Shown: one piece after another, positions 1 through 11,854 of the stretch
Layout of the letters: the number at the start of each line of letters is the position of its first letter
Position numbering within the stretch: the first letter of the stretch is position 1
DNA from: Rhizoclosmatium globosum
Taxonomy: Eukaryota > Chytridiomycota > Chytridiomycetes > Chytridiales > Chytriomycetaceae
DNA length: 23,100 nucleotides
Reading direction: 5' to 3'
Assembly (NCBI GenBank): GCA_002104985.1
Contig: MCGO01000381.1
Span: 1 to 23,100 of the forward strand
The notes under the pieces: model-generated
The model's database searches: none
The model's input: the letters and a program-made list of their open reading frames with translations, nothing else
What the model was told of the DNA's origin: nothing
Position numbers and translations under genes: made by a program

Positions 1-233
1 AGAGCTGGCATGACCATAAAGAAAATCATAACAATTGCGTGCGCTGTAATAACAACATTATATTGTTCGTGTGCACCAGCAAAGAATACGTTACCACCAG
101 AAGATAGTTCCAAACGGATCAAAAAAGATAGAGCACTACCAATTAGACCAGCTAGAAGACCAAAGATAATATAAAGTGTACCAATATCTTTAGCGTTAGT
201 ACTCAAGAACCAACGATTAATTGCATAAGACAT
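1..233 (-). CDS. cox1: Cytochrome c oxidase subunit 1, 5' end (partial at window edge)
   Basis: Encodes the N-terminal 77 residues plus two bases of the next codon of Cox1, the catalytic subunit of respiratory complex IV in the inner mitochondrial membrane. The reading starts at an ATG at 233-231 and contains family signatures in order: [16 protein letters not shown] at residues 6-21, RLEL at 40-43, and [15 protein letters not shown] at 63-77. H65 in the last block is the expected low-spin heme a ligand of helix II. The first transmembrane helix spans about residues 16-40 and the second begins near 58. The stretch after RLEL ([14 protein letters not shown]) is unusual compared with the more common form of this loop. 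Nine leucines use TTG, CTT or CTA, never TTA. No intron is seen in this part. The gene points away from rnl. The remainder lies beyond the left edge. Identity is certain; the start is the only nearby in-frame ATG. Confidence 0.97.
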   Translation of the reverse strand, partial: MSYAINRWFLSTNAKDIGTLYIIFGLLAGLIGSALSFLIRLELSSGGNVFFAGAHEQYNVVITAHAIVMIFFMVMPA

Positions 234-680
234 AATTGTGTTATAAATTTTACCTTACTCTTTCTATAGTCAAATTATATTTAGTGCGAAATGTAAATAC
301 TTTGTATCTTTACAGTTTTAAATAATCATATATTTATTTAAGGGGTCATGATTAGAGAAAACCCAGATGATTGAATCTCGATTTTAAATAGCTAAATAAC
401 CAAACATGACTGAAATTAATGTACATAAATAATTTTAATTAATTAAGGTATAACTGTCTTATGGTAAATACTTGATAATTTTAAAACTATTATTAATTAA
501 TGAACTTAACTTGGAATACTATATTATACTATAATTCGTTACACTTTAATAAACTATTCAGTCGAAGACTGAAGCTATAGTAAACATTCTATTATAATAA
601 ATAATATTTAACCTACTATAGCTTATTCATACTTAAGTTTACTAATTTAATTTATTATGAGTTCTTTAGATAACCCTAAT

Positions 681-763
681 AAATAAAAGGTTAATTAAAT
701 AAAAGGTTAATTAAATAATTGGTTAAATAATCGGTTAAATAAATAATCGGTTAAATAATCGGT
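681..763. repeat. Tandem duplications (16-bp and 12-bp units)
   Basis: Two exact copies of a 16-bp unit (AAATAAAAGGTTAATT, 681-712) run into four copies of a related AAATAATCGGTT unit. This shows stepwise local duplication and drift. Confidence 0.85.
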
Positions 764-1260
764 GATTGGAAATAAATGAAGTGTACTTACTATTAACTAT
801 AAGCTGAATCTTTTAATATAATTTACTGCAATATCTCTTATATTAATATTTCGTTTAATTATTTTAAATAATCTAGAGTCAATTTATTTATATCTTTATT
901 AATATGCGATTAATTTAGGTTAATTATAAGTTTTTAATTAGTATAATTTATTAGTATAATTTAATTAGTTACTATTAGTTAATATACGATTAATATACTT
1001 AAGTATATATGAACTTTATAAGTTATAATTTATATAGTTTTAATACTCCAAGTCATATTAGTCAATACTTTAAGTTTAATTTACAACCCAAGGTTTATAA
1101 ATATATAATATACAACTTTAAATCAATAAATATTTTACCTTAAACTAATAGAATATATATAATCTTAAACCAATATTGCAAGAGCTTACTTAAAACTGTA
1201 TTAATACGACTGGGCTTACTACTTGCACTAAATAAACATAAGTAAAATGTTACATATTTC

Positions 1261-1342
1261 TTTAATAAATGCAGTATAAATTATTCAATAAATGCAGTAT
1301 AAATTATTTAATAAATTGCAGTATAAATTATTTAATAAATTG
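1261..1342. repeat. Three tandem copies of a 23-24-bp unit
   Basis: The unit TTTAATAAAT(T)GCAGTATAAATTA occurs three times in a row with one substitution and one indel, followed by a partial fourth copy. Confidence 0.88.
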
Positions 1343-1520
1343 AAAAATAAGTTAAAAAGATAATGTTGTAAATGAAATTTAAAGCTATGCATAACTTACT
1401 AAAACTTATGGCTTTACTACTATATGGATTTAAACTCAGCTTAACTTTATGTTAATTCATTTTTTAACATAAAATTTTATAATAACTTTCTAAATTAAAC
1501 TAATCTAATTAAATTCAATA

Positions 1521-1569
1521 AAATAAACATGTATATAACTAAATAAACATGTATATAACTAAATAAACT
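1521..1569. repeat. Two and a half copies of a 20-bp unit
   Basis: The unit AAATAAACATGTATATAACT is exactly repeated at 1521-1540 and 1541-1560, with a partial copy after it. Confidence 0.9.
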
Positions 1570-1745
1570 AGCTATGTATTAAAGTTAAGTTAAGTTAAGA
1601 AATTTAAGATAAACATATGTATATTAAATTTAAGACAGTCTACGACTGAAACTTAAGATAAAGTAAGCATATGCATAAAATATTAATATTCTTATAAAAG
1701 AATTAACCTTAATAATCATTCTATAAGTCGTAATTGGACTCCCAG

Positions 1746-1770
1746 TAAAGTTAAGGAATAACCTGGTAAA
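1746..1770 (+). repeat. Long-distance repeat A, copy 1 (25 bp, exact)
   Basis: A 25-bp stretch containing AAGTTAAGGAATAACCTGG is identical at 3446-3470, 1.7 kb away, with unrelated flanks. Confidence 0.9.
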
Positions 1771-1927
1771 GCCAAAGTTATCTGTTCATATAATAAAATT
1801 TCTTAAATATTAAATAATATTGTGTAATGTTGATAGATTGCAGGGTTATTATTTAGCTAAATAATATATATGTTTATAGTATAATAAATGTAAGCTATTT
1901 AAGCGATAATTGGGATTATTAAATTTA

Positions 1928-1974
1928 GGTTATAATATATAATTAAATTTTTTGGGTTATAATATATAATTAAA
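1928..1974. repeat. 20-bp direct duplication, 27-bp spacing
   Basis: GGTTATAATATATAATTAAA occurs at 1928-1947 and 1955-1974. Confidence 0.85.
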
Positions 1975-2453
1975 ATTTGTGACAAATTAATAAATATGGT
2001 AGTTTATCTTAATGAGTTAGAATAAGTATTATAATTTACAAATGATTTAAGTCAGTCGTAGACTGTTTATTGGCTTAATTCTAATTATTTGTAACTTAAA
2101 TAAAAGTTAAAGAATTGCTTCTGTATGATTAAGATCTTAGTATATATTAATTTAAGTGATATTATATATAGAATAAAAGTAGTGTAAATACTCTATAAAT
2201 TTCATATGAGTTAGTAATTTGTTAGCTTTATCATGGTTATATTAAATAAAGAATAACGTAATTAAATAACTTAGTTTATCTATATTAGGCAGATTATGTC
2301 ACAATATACCCAGAATGTTTTAATTTTGGCTTATAGTAATATAAAGTTTTATTAAGTTAAAATGAGAATTATAATATATTAATTTTGGTCTAATATATAG
2401 TTTAAGTATAAACTATTATTTGTTGATTGTGGTTTATTTTGGAATTATATATT

Positions 2454-2491
2454 AGCCTGGAGTTATAATATAAGCCTGGAGTTATAATATA
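2454..2491. repeat. 19-bp exact tandem duplication
   Basis: AGCCTGGAGTTATAATATA is repeated back to back. Its GC-containing half makes chance unlikely. Confidence 0.9.
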
Positions 2492-2554
2492 AGTAAAATT
2501 TCCATTGGTTTAAGATAATTTAAAATATAGTTAAAGTAAATAAGTTATATATAT

Positions 2555-2614
2555 AAATCTATTGTAAATTATTTGTAAATCTATTGTGAATTATTTGTAA
2601 ATCTATTGTTTATT
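2555..2614. repeat. Tandem 22-bp unit, about 2.7 copies
   Basis: AAATCTATTGTRAATTATTTGT occurs at 2555-2576 and 2577-2598, with a partial third copy. Confidence 0.88.
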
Positions 2615-3445
2615 ATTAAATAAATTAAGAGTATAAAATACTAGCTAAGTGATTAAGTTCTAGGACTATTGAACTGTTTATTTTCGTCTGAGGTACTTTA
2701 AGTTAAAGTATATTAACTAAATATTACATGTTCATAGAGAAAAACTTAATTATTTTAAATATAATAAAGTTCTTTAATTTAGTGGTTAATTTATTATAAA
2801 TTGTATAATAAGTGAGTTCAGTCTACGACTGTCACGTAAAGTAAACAGAAGTTAGCCTTTATTTGCTAAAGTAAATAGTTATATAAATTAACCAATATAA
2901 GTCAACCTCCTGATATAAAGTACAGCATGATTTAATAGGAAATAAATAACTAATATGCTTCAATATAATTAACTAATATGTCACAATAGATTGGACCTTG
3001 CCGTACTTCCACTACGTTATGTATATAAACAAATTGTATGTATTGCTGGTAAATTACAAATATCTTAAGATATTTGATTGAAGTGGTATTATTTAATTCA
3101 ACTTAAGCTGTGGAGCTATTAAAGCTCAATCTAAATTATTGTAATACTGTTGTTAGACCTATACATTGCTAATGTTAATCAACTTCTACTGTAAATTTAA
3201 GGTAAATAAGCAATATATATAAATTGAATTACTAATTTTAGTTAATATGCCAATTTCTATAAGTTACATATAAATTAATAAAGTATAAATTTAGCCAATT
3301 ATTGTATATTCTATTTAAGTAAATAAAATGGGTTATATTAGTTTAAATTACATTATAAAGAATATAAGAATAAGAGATTAACTGTTATATAATTAGTTCT
3401 AAGTTAATTGTAATAAGTTTATTAAAATACAAAGCTCAATTAAGT

Positions 3446-3470
3446 TAAAGTTAAGGAATAACCTGGTAAA
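3446..3470 (+). repeat. Long-distance repeat A, copy 2
   Basis: Exact match to 1746-1770 in the same orientation. Confidence 0.9.
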
Positions 3471-3626
3471 CTATTAGATTTAATGCACTTCATATAACAT
3501 TTAACTCCTTAAATAAACATTTATTTTATACAATATTTAATTACATTAAGAAAAGTAAGTACATTAGCATAAATTATTAAACAAATAAGTGCATTAGTAT
3601 TGTTATTGATATTATTATTAGTATGG

Positions 3627-3682
3627 TATTATTATTGGTATAGTATTATTATTGGTATAGTATTATTATTGGTATAGTATTA
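3627..3682. repeat. Three tandem copies of a 17-bp unit
   Basis: TATTATTATTGGTATAG is exactly repeated at 3627, 3644 and 3661, with a partial copy following and degenerate ones before. Confidence 0.9.
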
Positions 3683-3872
3683 AACTAATAGATTAGTTAT
3701 TCTAATATGGGAATAATATATAATCTAGTATAAGATAATTGTTTACTTAAATGTGGGTATAATATTAGAGTATTAATTGCAATTTAAGTTTATAAAATTA
3801 AGAAATATCTTAAGATATTTGTAATTCAATAATTCCTAAGTTATGCATACTTTATCAATTGGAATGTATTAT

Positions 3873-3920
3873 AAATTTATATTGTTATAAGGTAAATTTA
3901 TATTGTTATAAGGTAAATTT
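3873..3920. repeat. 21-bp tandem duplication
   Basis: Two exact adjacent copies of a 21-bp unit beginning AAATTTATATTG and ending ATAAGGT, then six bases of a third copy. Confidence 0.88.
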
Positions 3921-5266
3921 AAGTTAAATATAGTATAAGTTAAATTAGATGTTATGTTATAAAATACTTATTAGGTATAAGTGAATTTAATCATAATTTA
4001 ATAAATAACCAATCTTAATAGAATAGTGTATATAATTGAGTATAATCTAATTATGTTATTGTTATATTTAAAGTTATTAATTTAAGTATAATTTAAGTAA
4101 AGTATAATCTAAGTCTAATTTAAGTATAATTTAAGTATAATTTAAGTATAATCTAAGTCAGTTTAAATTAATTTAAAACTCAACCATATTAAAATTCTTA
4201 ACTTCAATTATACCTCTTATTATATACTGATAAAATAGTTTTATTATAATTATATTGGCACGTTACGGAAACTATTAAATAATCTCTATGTTATTAATAA
4301 GTATAGTTATTGAGTAGATACAGGTTATATAAAGGATTTTACATTACAGTAAAATTGATAAGATATTATATAACCATAGTTTATGATTAAGTTATTGTAA
4401 TATGTCCATATAATTAAGTTATTGTAATATGGGTTTATGCTAAAATAATTTATAGGAATATTACTGTTAAATTTAGAAATATTATAGCTATAAATGTAAA
4501 GATATGAAGTATACTAGCTAAACCTATTGTACATATTAATAGACTCTATTATTAATTTCGGAACTATTATTTAATTTAGTGGTAATTTTAATTTAGGGTA
4601 ATATATCAATTTAGGGGTAATATAAAATTGAGGGTAATATTTATCATTAATCAATTAAAATATCATACATTATCATTTATGGCAATAGATAAAGATTATA
4701 GACTAAAATTTAGGATATAGTATCTAATTATTTACTAACCTTTAGCTCTTATTAAGATAATATTAACAAATTAAGATTATTAACAAATTAAGATTATTAA
4801 CAATAAATTTAGATTATATAAATTATAGGCTTAATTATACTATGTACATAATATTGTAGGCTTTACTATATAATTATAAGTCTTTATTATATACTATACC
4901 CTTGCCATTGGTTAAACTATATTAATTTATAGACTAAAAAGGTTAAAACTTAAGATATGTCAAGACTATTATATCATGAAAATATATACAAATTAGATAT
5001 TTAGAATAATAACCACTCAATTAAATTTATTAAATTTAAACATTAATCTAATATTTAAATTAACCATTATAATAATAGCATTCTCACAAACTTTATACAA
5101 AACTAATAATATTAAATCTATATATATACTAAATAATAAATTAGTAAATAACTATTATAAGAATAAATAATATAAATTTACAATAATAACTATCTAAATA
5201 ATATTAAATAATTTAAATCTACAATAAATTTATATATATGCTAAGTGTAATATTTTATTACAGTGT

Positions 5267-5294
5267 ACTTTATTTAAGTTATTATGTAACTGAT
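5267..5294 (+). repeat. Long-distance repeat B, copy 1
   Basis: ACTTTATTTAAGTTATTATG and the following eight bases recur at 21929-21957 with one inserted A. The two copies lie on opposite sides of rnl. Confidence 0.85.
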
Positions 5295-5318
5295 GTTATA
5301 GTTAATATAATCTACTAT

Positions 5319-5376
5319 AAATAATATAATTTACCGTGTAACTCCAAATAATATAATTTATCGTGTAACTCCAAAT
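5319..5376. repeat. 27-bp tandem duplication
   Basis: The unit contains CCGTGTAACTCC. The copies at 5319-5345 and 5346-5372 differ by a single C/T change. Confidence 0.88.
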
Positions 5377-5748
5377 AAACAATTATTTAGGGAAATAACC
5401 GATATCTTATAAATGTAGTAACCTTCATGTATTAAATTTCTAATGTTTGGTATAGTTTACTATAACAATGTTTAAAAATTATCTATTGAATAAAAAGGGT
5501 TATGTCAAAGAAAAACAAATACAAGTATAAGTTCTCGAGAACAAAGATAATAAGAGATCTCCTATATAATCATAACTGGTATAAAGATAACTTAAATGGT
5601 TATAACTTAATTTAAATTATGGAGACTTACGACTGATTTCATAAAGCTGTATATAACATATTTGAGATATGTAGCAAAACTACTTAGTTATTCAAAAGGT
5701 TAACTCTTTCTATATTACTAATTCTACTTTGTTTACTTAATGTAGTCT

Positions 5749-5818
5749 ATTAAGAATAAAAATATAGTATATATTTAAATGAATAAAATTAAGAATAAAA
5801 ATATAGTATATATTTAAA
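5749..5818. repeat. 31-bp direct duplication, 39-bp spacing
   Basis: The unit, which includes AAATATAGTATATATTTAAA, is identical at 5749-5779 and 5788-5818. Confidence 0.88.
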
Positions 5819-6305
5819 CGAATTAAGTAAATATATTATAAAAAGCTAATAACCGCATATTATACTTCATTGTGTGATTATAATGGATATTTATTCCAAT
5901 CAGTTTATTAAATATTCCAACCAGTTTATAAAATATTATTGCTTATTTTCCAGTCGCAGACTGAACGTTGTTACTTATAAAATAAGTCATTAATTAAACG
6001 TAAGTAACAGTCTATAACTGATTACCAGTATATAAACTTATTAATATACATGTATATTTGTAAATTAAGATTTGTTTATTGTAACATAACTTAATTATAT
6101 TACAACATATTTAGATTATATTACAACATATTTAGATAAAATATCTAAAGATATTTGTTTTGATTAATATAAACATCTAATAATTATAAATATGTACGCT
6201 ACGTTAATTTATATTCATTTCCTTCATTTCCTTCATTTCCTTTATTTCTTTTATTTCCATATGGTTTGTTTCAACTATTGCATAATTGGTTTACAGGTAA
6301 ATTTG

Positions 6306-6391
6306 ACTCAAATTACACTTATGACAGTTTACGACTCAAATTACACTTATGACAGTACAACTCAAATTACACTTATGACAGTCGTAGACTG
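6306..6391. repeat. Three copies of a 23-bp unit that ends in the family-1 hairpin
   Basis: The unit runs from ACTCAAATTACAC to ATGACAGT at 6306-6328, 6334-6356 and 6360-6382. Copy 3 reads straight into a perfect CAGTCGTAGACTG hairpin (6379-6391), copy 1 into a degenerate one (CAGTTTACGACTC), and copy 2 into a broken one. The hairpin was therefore probably part of the duplicated unit, or the site where duplication was triggered. Confidence 0.88.
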
Positions 6392-6740
6392 GAAAATAAC
6401 ACTTTATTTTAAAATTAAACTTTTATTTAATTAAACTTTATTAAAATTAATTAGGAACTACTTAATTATGTTATGCTTTTCAGGAATAAGTATTATAGGA
6501 GTTATTAATATTGTATTAAGTTTATTCAAAGTTTATATATTAGCCCTAATTTACATAATTATACATGACTAAGTATTTGTTACTCCTAATAATTCATAGC
6601 TTAATTGTAAATAATTCATAGTTACTTGTACTTTAAATATGTTTATTTATAAAGTTATAATACTTTATTTTTATATTGTAATATTTTATATATATATCTA
6701 TGAAATTACCATTGAGATATAATATGTAACTAAATTTGGA

Positions 6741-6800
6741 ATAAATTAAGCATATTAGTTTAAACATAACATAAATTAAACATATTAGTTTAAACATAAC
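6741..6800. repeat. 30-bp tandem duplication
   Basis: Two adjacent copies of a unit containing CATATTAGTTTAAACATAAC; they differ by one base. Confidence 0.9.
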
Positions 6801-8246
6801 ATAAACATTTACAGTATGTAACTAAAATATACAATAAGTTGGCTAAAGATATAAAAAGAACAAATATACAATAATTTAGTACTTTACAACTAATTATAAT
6901 TAACTATTTAAACTAAACCACTATTTAAATTTAACCACCAATTTAAGATTTATTAATAAAACTTGATATATAATAAGTTAGTATCTATAATTAATACTTG
7001 TTAATTATAAAATAAACTTAATAATTAATTGATTAACTATTTAATATCTTTTACCTAATAATATAATATCTTATCATACTTCTACTAAATATTACACCTA
7101 TCTTCGATTATAATTACCTACTTTATATTTAACTATAACAATGTTTAACTATAACAATGTTAAACTATAACATTGTTTAAAATTATCTATTTACGTTATA
7201 AACAATAACAATTTATCTATATAGATTCCAGACTAAATGTTATATAAATAAATTAAACTAAATGCTATATAAATAAATCAGGTAAAATACAAGTGTATTA
7301 AGTAAATAAGTATATTATAAATTACGATAATTATTAAATAGATAACAAAACTACTTATTAAACATATATTAAAAGGTTATATTATTTGTAAGGTGATACA
7401 ATTATTAAGATTATATAATTTATAAGGCTATGCTATATAAACGTGTATAAAATACTTTATGGCATATATAAATTTGCATTAATATATATATAAAATAAAT
7501 TGTTTTAGTTAAGATACTGTAGTTTACTTAAGATATTGTAATTTACTTTAACAAATTATATTTACATTTAAAAGATTTAAGCATATAATTTAAAATATAT
7601 AGTAAACAACTAGGTAATTATAAATAAATAATAAACAACTTGGTAATTAAAGAAAATATCTTAAGATATTTTTTAATCGTAATTAATATGTACTAAAGGG
7701 GATAATAAATATATTAATTTATATAAGATCTATTTAATAAGTTTACTATTACTCTAGCAGATTAGGCTATATATATTAGTCTTAAAATAAATTAGGGTTG
7801 ATTATTGAATTGTGCTAGATTTAAGTTATATTGTTAAACTAAACTTATATTGTTAAACTAAATTAAGCAATTATATAAGATACCGGTATTCAGTAATTAG
7901 GTAAATCTCTAATAATATTCAATAACTAATATATAATTAGGTAAATTTTTAATAATATTCAATAACTAATATATGTATAATTCAATCTCGAACTAAAAAT
8001 AAATACTAATTAATTAAATGTTATATGCAAAGTAGGGTTAACAAGTTTAATTTACCACTGACATAACATTAAACTAATTAAACTAAAAATATACTTATCA
8101 ACTACAAGCTTATAGTCTGGTACAAACTATAAGAAAATATAAACTATTTCTCAAATTTAATTTAATTAGCAATAATAATTAACTTTGCTTAAAGTTTATT
8201 AAGTATAATATTGGTAAGCTAATTATTAAGTATAATATTGGTAAAC

Positions 8247-8271
8247 AAAAATTTTCATGAAAATGTTTTTT
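8247..8271 (+). repeat. Palindrome family 3, copy 1 (ATTTTCATGAAAAT core)
   Basis: A perfect 14-bp palindrome, ATTTTCATGAAAAT, is flanked by a run of A on the left and GTTTTT on the right, giving a hairpin-capable element of about 24 bp. The same element recurs at 9420-9444, and inverted at about 21176-21200. Confidence 0.8.
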
Positions 8272-8353
8272 ACTCAATTTTGATCTTGGTATATTATATT
8301 AAGTGGTTAATACCAATTATACCCTAATAATAAAGTAAATAATAATTAGTTAT

Positions 8354-8461
8354 TTATTAGTAACCTAGTTGAAAGTAAATTATTAGTAACCTAGTTGAAA
8401 GTAAATTATTTATTAATCTGTTAAATTTAATACTCATTTATTAATCTGTTAAATTTAATAC
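8354..8461. repeat. Two successive tandem duplications (26-bp and about 28-bp units)
   Basis: A 26-bp unit containing AACCTAGTTGAAAG is exactly duplicated at 8354-8405. It is followed directly by a second, unrelated unit (TTTATTAATCTGTTAAATTT) that is also duplicated. Confidence 0.87.
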
Positions 8462-9419
8462 GAAATATAAATGAGTATTAAATAAAGGAGTATTCTTAAA
8501 TAAGCAGGTATTATATAAATGGTGACTATATATATATATTGTATATTAATAAACAGTTAACGTATATAAAGTATATAAATGTTGCTTTAATATAAAATAT
8601 TGTTTATGTATCAATTTACATTTAATCAGTTATAGACTGTTACTTACATTTAAATTCCTTCAAATAATTTAGATAAATTATAAGCATTTAATTTATGGAG
8701 ATTTAATACTTTATTATTAAACTAAATATATCTTAGATTACTTTATACTAGTTAGATAGTTTACCTATAGTACTTATATTTACTTATAGAATTTATATTT
8801 ACTTATAGAATTTATATTTACTCATTAGATATGTTTATTTATATCAGTTATAGACTGTTAGTTTATTAAAATTAATTAATACAGTCTAGGCTGTCCTAGC
8901 TAATTTAACCTGTAGCAAAGCAAGCCATAATTCTAATAGCTTCGATAAAACTTTATCCTTGAAGTTCTTAAATAATCCTTTATTTTTATTAACTAGGATA
9001 ATAGTCATATAAATCCGTAAGTTATTAACTTGGTAAATAGCTATACTTTGTTACTTAAATAAACCTTTAGTACTACAAATTTAACTTATAATTTAAGCAC
9101 ATATATCTAAGTTTATAATTTAATTATCATAATTAAAGTTCTTTGTCATTAAATTTAAATTTAGTTATAATAAAGCTTACTTATTAAGGAAGTATCATGT
9201 TATTGTAAGTTAAGGATGGGTGCTATAGTTGTAAGTTTATATATCATATTAATTTAAGAACAGTCGTAGACTGAAATTGTACTTATTTAACTATAAACAT
9301 TAAAAATAAATCTGTTTTATAAGAGCATAAATTAACCTGTTTTATAAGAGCATAAATTAAACTTGGTTTATATTCACATATTGGTATATCGTAAGTTTAC
9401 CCTATACTAAAATATAACA

Positions 9420-9444
9420 CAAAAATTTTCATGAAAATGTTTTT
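9420..9444 (+). repeat. Palindrome family 3, copy 2
   Basis: Same core and same flanking A run and GTTTTT as the copy at 8247, in the same orientation; the sequence outside the element is unrelated. Confidence 0.8.
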
Positions 9445-9530
9445 GGCTTAATTCTACCACTATGCTAATTATCTTTTAACTTTATAACCCAAATATTTTA
9501 TGTTTAAAATGCAAGAGTTAATTAAACCTA

Positions 9531-9606
9531 TACTTTATGCAAATTAGCTCTATGCTTGGTATACTTAATACTTTATGCAAATTAGCTCTATGCTTGGTAT
9601 ACTTAA
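9531..9606. repeat. 38-bp exact tandem duplication
   Basis: The unit begins TACTTTATGCAAATTAGCTC and ends GGTATACTTAA. The copies 9531-9568 and 9569-9606 are identical, so the event looks recent. Confidence 0.9.
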
Positions 9607-10103
9607 TATTTAACTATATTTATTTATAAGATATTTGATTTCTAAGATATTTAGTTTATTAAATTATTAGTTATTCTTTTAATTATTAAGAGGTTGTTTA
9701 TTTTTATTTAAAATAGTTGATTCATTATATTTATATACTAAGAGGTAAAATTTGACTTAATTTAAATACAAAGTTATGCTCTGCTGAACATTATATTTAT
9801 AATACTATCCTAACTCTACATTTTATTAAAGATAAGATTTATGCATACTATATCATTTGCTACACATTATGTACATTAATTTAAATGCTCCATATTGCCA
9901 TAAACCTTGTCCATTTTATACTAAATTTACAAAATTATTACATATTAGCAATAATTAAACATTATTAAATTATTTAATGTAACAGTCGGAGTTAACCTCC
10001 TGTAATAATAGCAATATAAATAATGGCGATAATTAATAGTTGCAATATACCTTATACATTACAGTCGTAGACTGATAATAAATTCATATGATTGTAAATT
10101 TCA

Positions 10104-10171
10104 ATATTATGGTTATTCTTTAAACTTAAATATTATGGTTATTCTTTATATCTTAATATTATGGTTATTCT
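10104..10171. repeat. Three copies of a 26-bp unit
   Basis: ATATTATGGTTATTCTTTA begins at 10104 and 10130 and recurs with a small change at 10156. Confidence 0.87.
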
Positions 10172-10417
10172 ATTTAATTATTTTGCCTATGTCAAACGAC
10201 AATACAAACTAACTTAAGAATTAACTCTTAGCTATAGGATAAATTATTAAATATAGAATAAACTCTTCTCTATAGTATAAAGCCTGAATGGTTGTATAAT
10301 CTTTTAATATCAATAAAGAGTATAAACATAAGTAAAATATATTAGATAGGTTAAGTAAAATATATTAGATAGGCTAAATTATGTATATTAGGAATTAAAA
10401 CTATTAGTGTGGATAAG

Positions 10418-10448
10418 CAGTCTACGACTGTCTTAAGATATTTTTAAG
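10418..10448. repeat. Composite of palindrome families 1 and 2
   Basis: A perfect family-1 hairpin (10418-10430) is followed without any gap by the TCTTAAGATATTT part of family 2. A second composite, at 11818-11854, has the two families six bases apart. Confidence 0.8.
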
Positions 10449-11073
10449 TTAAATTAGTATGAGACCTACATAGTTAAATTAGCATGAAACCAGCATAGTT
10501 TAATTATAATTATGCCAACATAGTATAATAGTTAAGTTCATTAAATTATTTATAATTAGAGATTTAATTTATAATTAGATATTTTATTTTTAATTAGAGA
10601 TTTAATTAATTTCAATTAATAATTGACTCATATTTAATTAAATTAAATAATGTTCAGTCTATGACTGTGGTAGAACTTAAAGTATAAACAGTCGTAGACT
10701 TAATACAGAGGGTTAAATTTATATGATATTGAAAGTTAATACTAGCAGTGCTTATGACATATTGTTTTTATAAATAATTTAATTTAGTAAGCCGCAAGCG
10801 CGTATTATTGTTAATTATATGTTAAATTATGTGACAACCTTTTGTTGTTTAAAGTTGATTATGCTACAAGAAGGTTAATTCCTACAAGGTTATTTTATTA
10901 AAGGTAAGGTTAATTCTTACTTGATTATTAAAGGTAAGGTTAATTCCTACTGCTTGCATATTATGGAGAAATTATGTTAAAGAATAGTATATCACCTAGT
11001 TTTAAAATAATTTAATCATTTAAATAAATATTTGTATTATATAACATATTAAATATAACGTTAATTTAATCAA

Positions 11074-11222
11074 TATGGTAGAACTTAAAGTATAAATATG
11101 GTAGAACTATAAGTATAAGTATGGTAGAACTTAAAGTATAAGTATGGTAGAACTATAAGTATGGTAGAGCCGAAGGTGTTGGTATGGTCGAGCCTAGGGC
11201 ACACATATGGTATTACTTAGGG
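11074..11222. repeat. Degenerating TATGGTAGAACTTAAAGTAT array
   Basis: Copies of TATGGTAGAACTTAAAGTAT-like units, alternating with a form reading GAACTATAAG, follow one another from 11074. Towards 11160-11222 they grade into a GC-richer version (GTAGAGCCGAAGG, GTCGAGCCTAGGG). An isolated copy of the unit lies at about 10668-10690, between two family-1 hairpins. Confidence 0.82.
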
Positions 11223-11400
11223 TATTTTTTACTGCTTTATTAGTCTTCCCCCTACTTAATTATTTTTATATCAGTCTACGACTGAACGTAATTTTGGATA
11301 TAACAGTCTACGACTGAATGTATTCATTCCCCCTAGGTTAATTGTAAACCCCGTAGCGCAATTTAAATAAATTCAGTTATAGTTTAATTTCTTAATAACA

Positions 11401-11500
11401 AAGTTATTTATATTGAAGTTTATTTATCATAAGTTATTTTATGTTGAAGTTTATTTATCATAAGTTATTTTTATGTTGAAGTTTATTTATCATAAGTTTC
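11401..11500. repeat. Three copies of a 30-32-bp unit
   Basis: The unit AAGTTATTT..TTGAAGTTTATTTATCAT begins at 11401, 11431 and 11462. The copies differ by one- or two-base insertions in a T run. Confidence 0.88.
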
Positions 11501-11735
11501 ACATAATATTAAATAAATTAGCCTTAGTTTATTTAAAATTAAAATAGATTAGCCTTAGTTTATATAGAGTTACAAGAAATTAGCCTATGCGTTAAACGCT
11601 GAGCCTTAGTTTACTACATGCATTTAATTTACAAATTAGCCTTAGTTTACCACATGCATTTAATGTACAAATTAGCAGATAAAAGTTAGAATATTAATCT
11701 TATTTTGTCGTTTATTATATTCCATACCAAATTGA

Positions 11736-11816
11736 TTAATATCCCATATATAATTGGTTGAGAATTAAATAATATTAATTTGGTTAATATTCCATATATA
11801 ATTGGTTGAGAATTAG
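11736..11816. repeat. About 40-bp direct duplication
   Basis: Both copies contain CCATATATAATTGGTTGAG followed by AATTA. The second copy runs straight into the family-1 hairpin at 11818. Confidence 0.85.
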
Positions 11817-11817
11817 A

Positions 11818-11854
11818 CAGTTTACGACTGTTAAACAAATATCTTAAGATATTT
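11818..11854. repeat. Second composite of palindrome families 1 and 2
   Basis: The family-1 variant CAGTTTACGACTG (11818-11830) is followed after six bases by a full family-2 palindrome (11837-11854). Confidence 0.8.

Larger units (their letters stand above)
234..3057. other. AT-rich spacer upstream of cox1, part 1
   Basis: No gene is recognisable here. It holds direct duplications (681-763, 1261-1342, 1521-1569, 1928-1974, 2454-2491, 2555-2614) and four copies of the 13-nt CAGTC/GACTG hairpin (559 as a variant, 1636, 2053, 2819). The segment 234-558 directly upstream of cox1 must carry its 5' leader, but no promoter can be called. A small GC-richer island lies at about 2985-3025 and matches nothing I know. 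Confidence 0.8.
3076..8246. other. AT-rich spacer, part 2
   Basis: There is no recognisable gene. A short open frame at 6192-6434 lies over tandem repeats and is not credible as a gene. Contents are tandem duplications at 3627-3682, 3873-3920, 4080-4158, 4762-4817, 5319-5376, 5749-5818, 6213-6258, 6306-6382, 6741-6800 and 7127-7180, several palindromes of families 1 and 2, and one half of two long-distance repeat pairs (3446-3470 and 5267-5294). Confidence 0.8.

Noticed and set aside
6192..6434. An 80-residue open frame on the plus strand
   Set aside because: It lies across CATTTCCTT repeats and the ACTCAAATTACAC tandem array. The protein is low-complexity (repeated HFL, then repeated NYTYDS) and its codons (TTA, ATA) are unlike those of the real genes.
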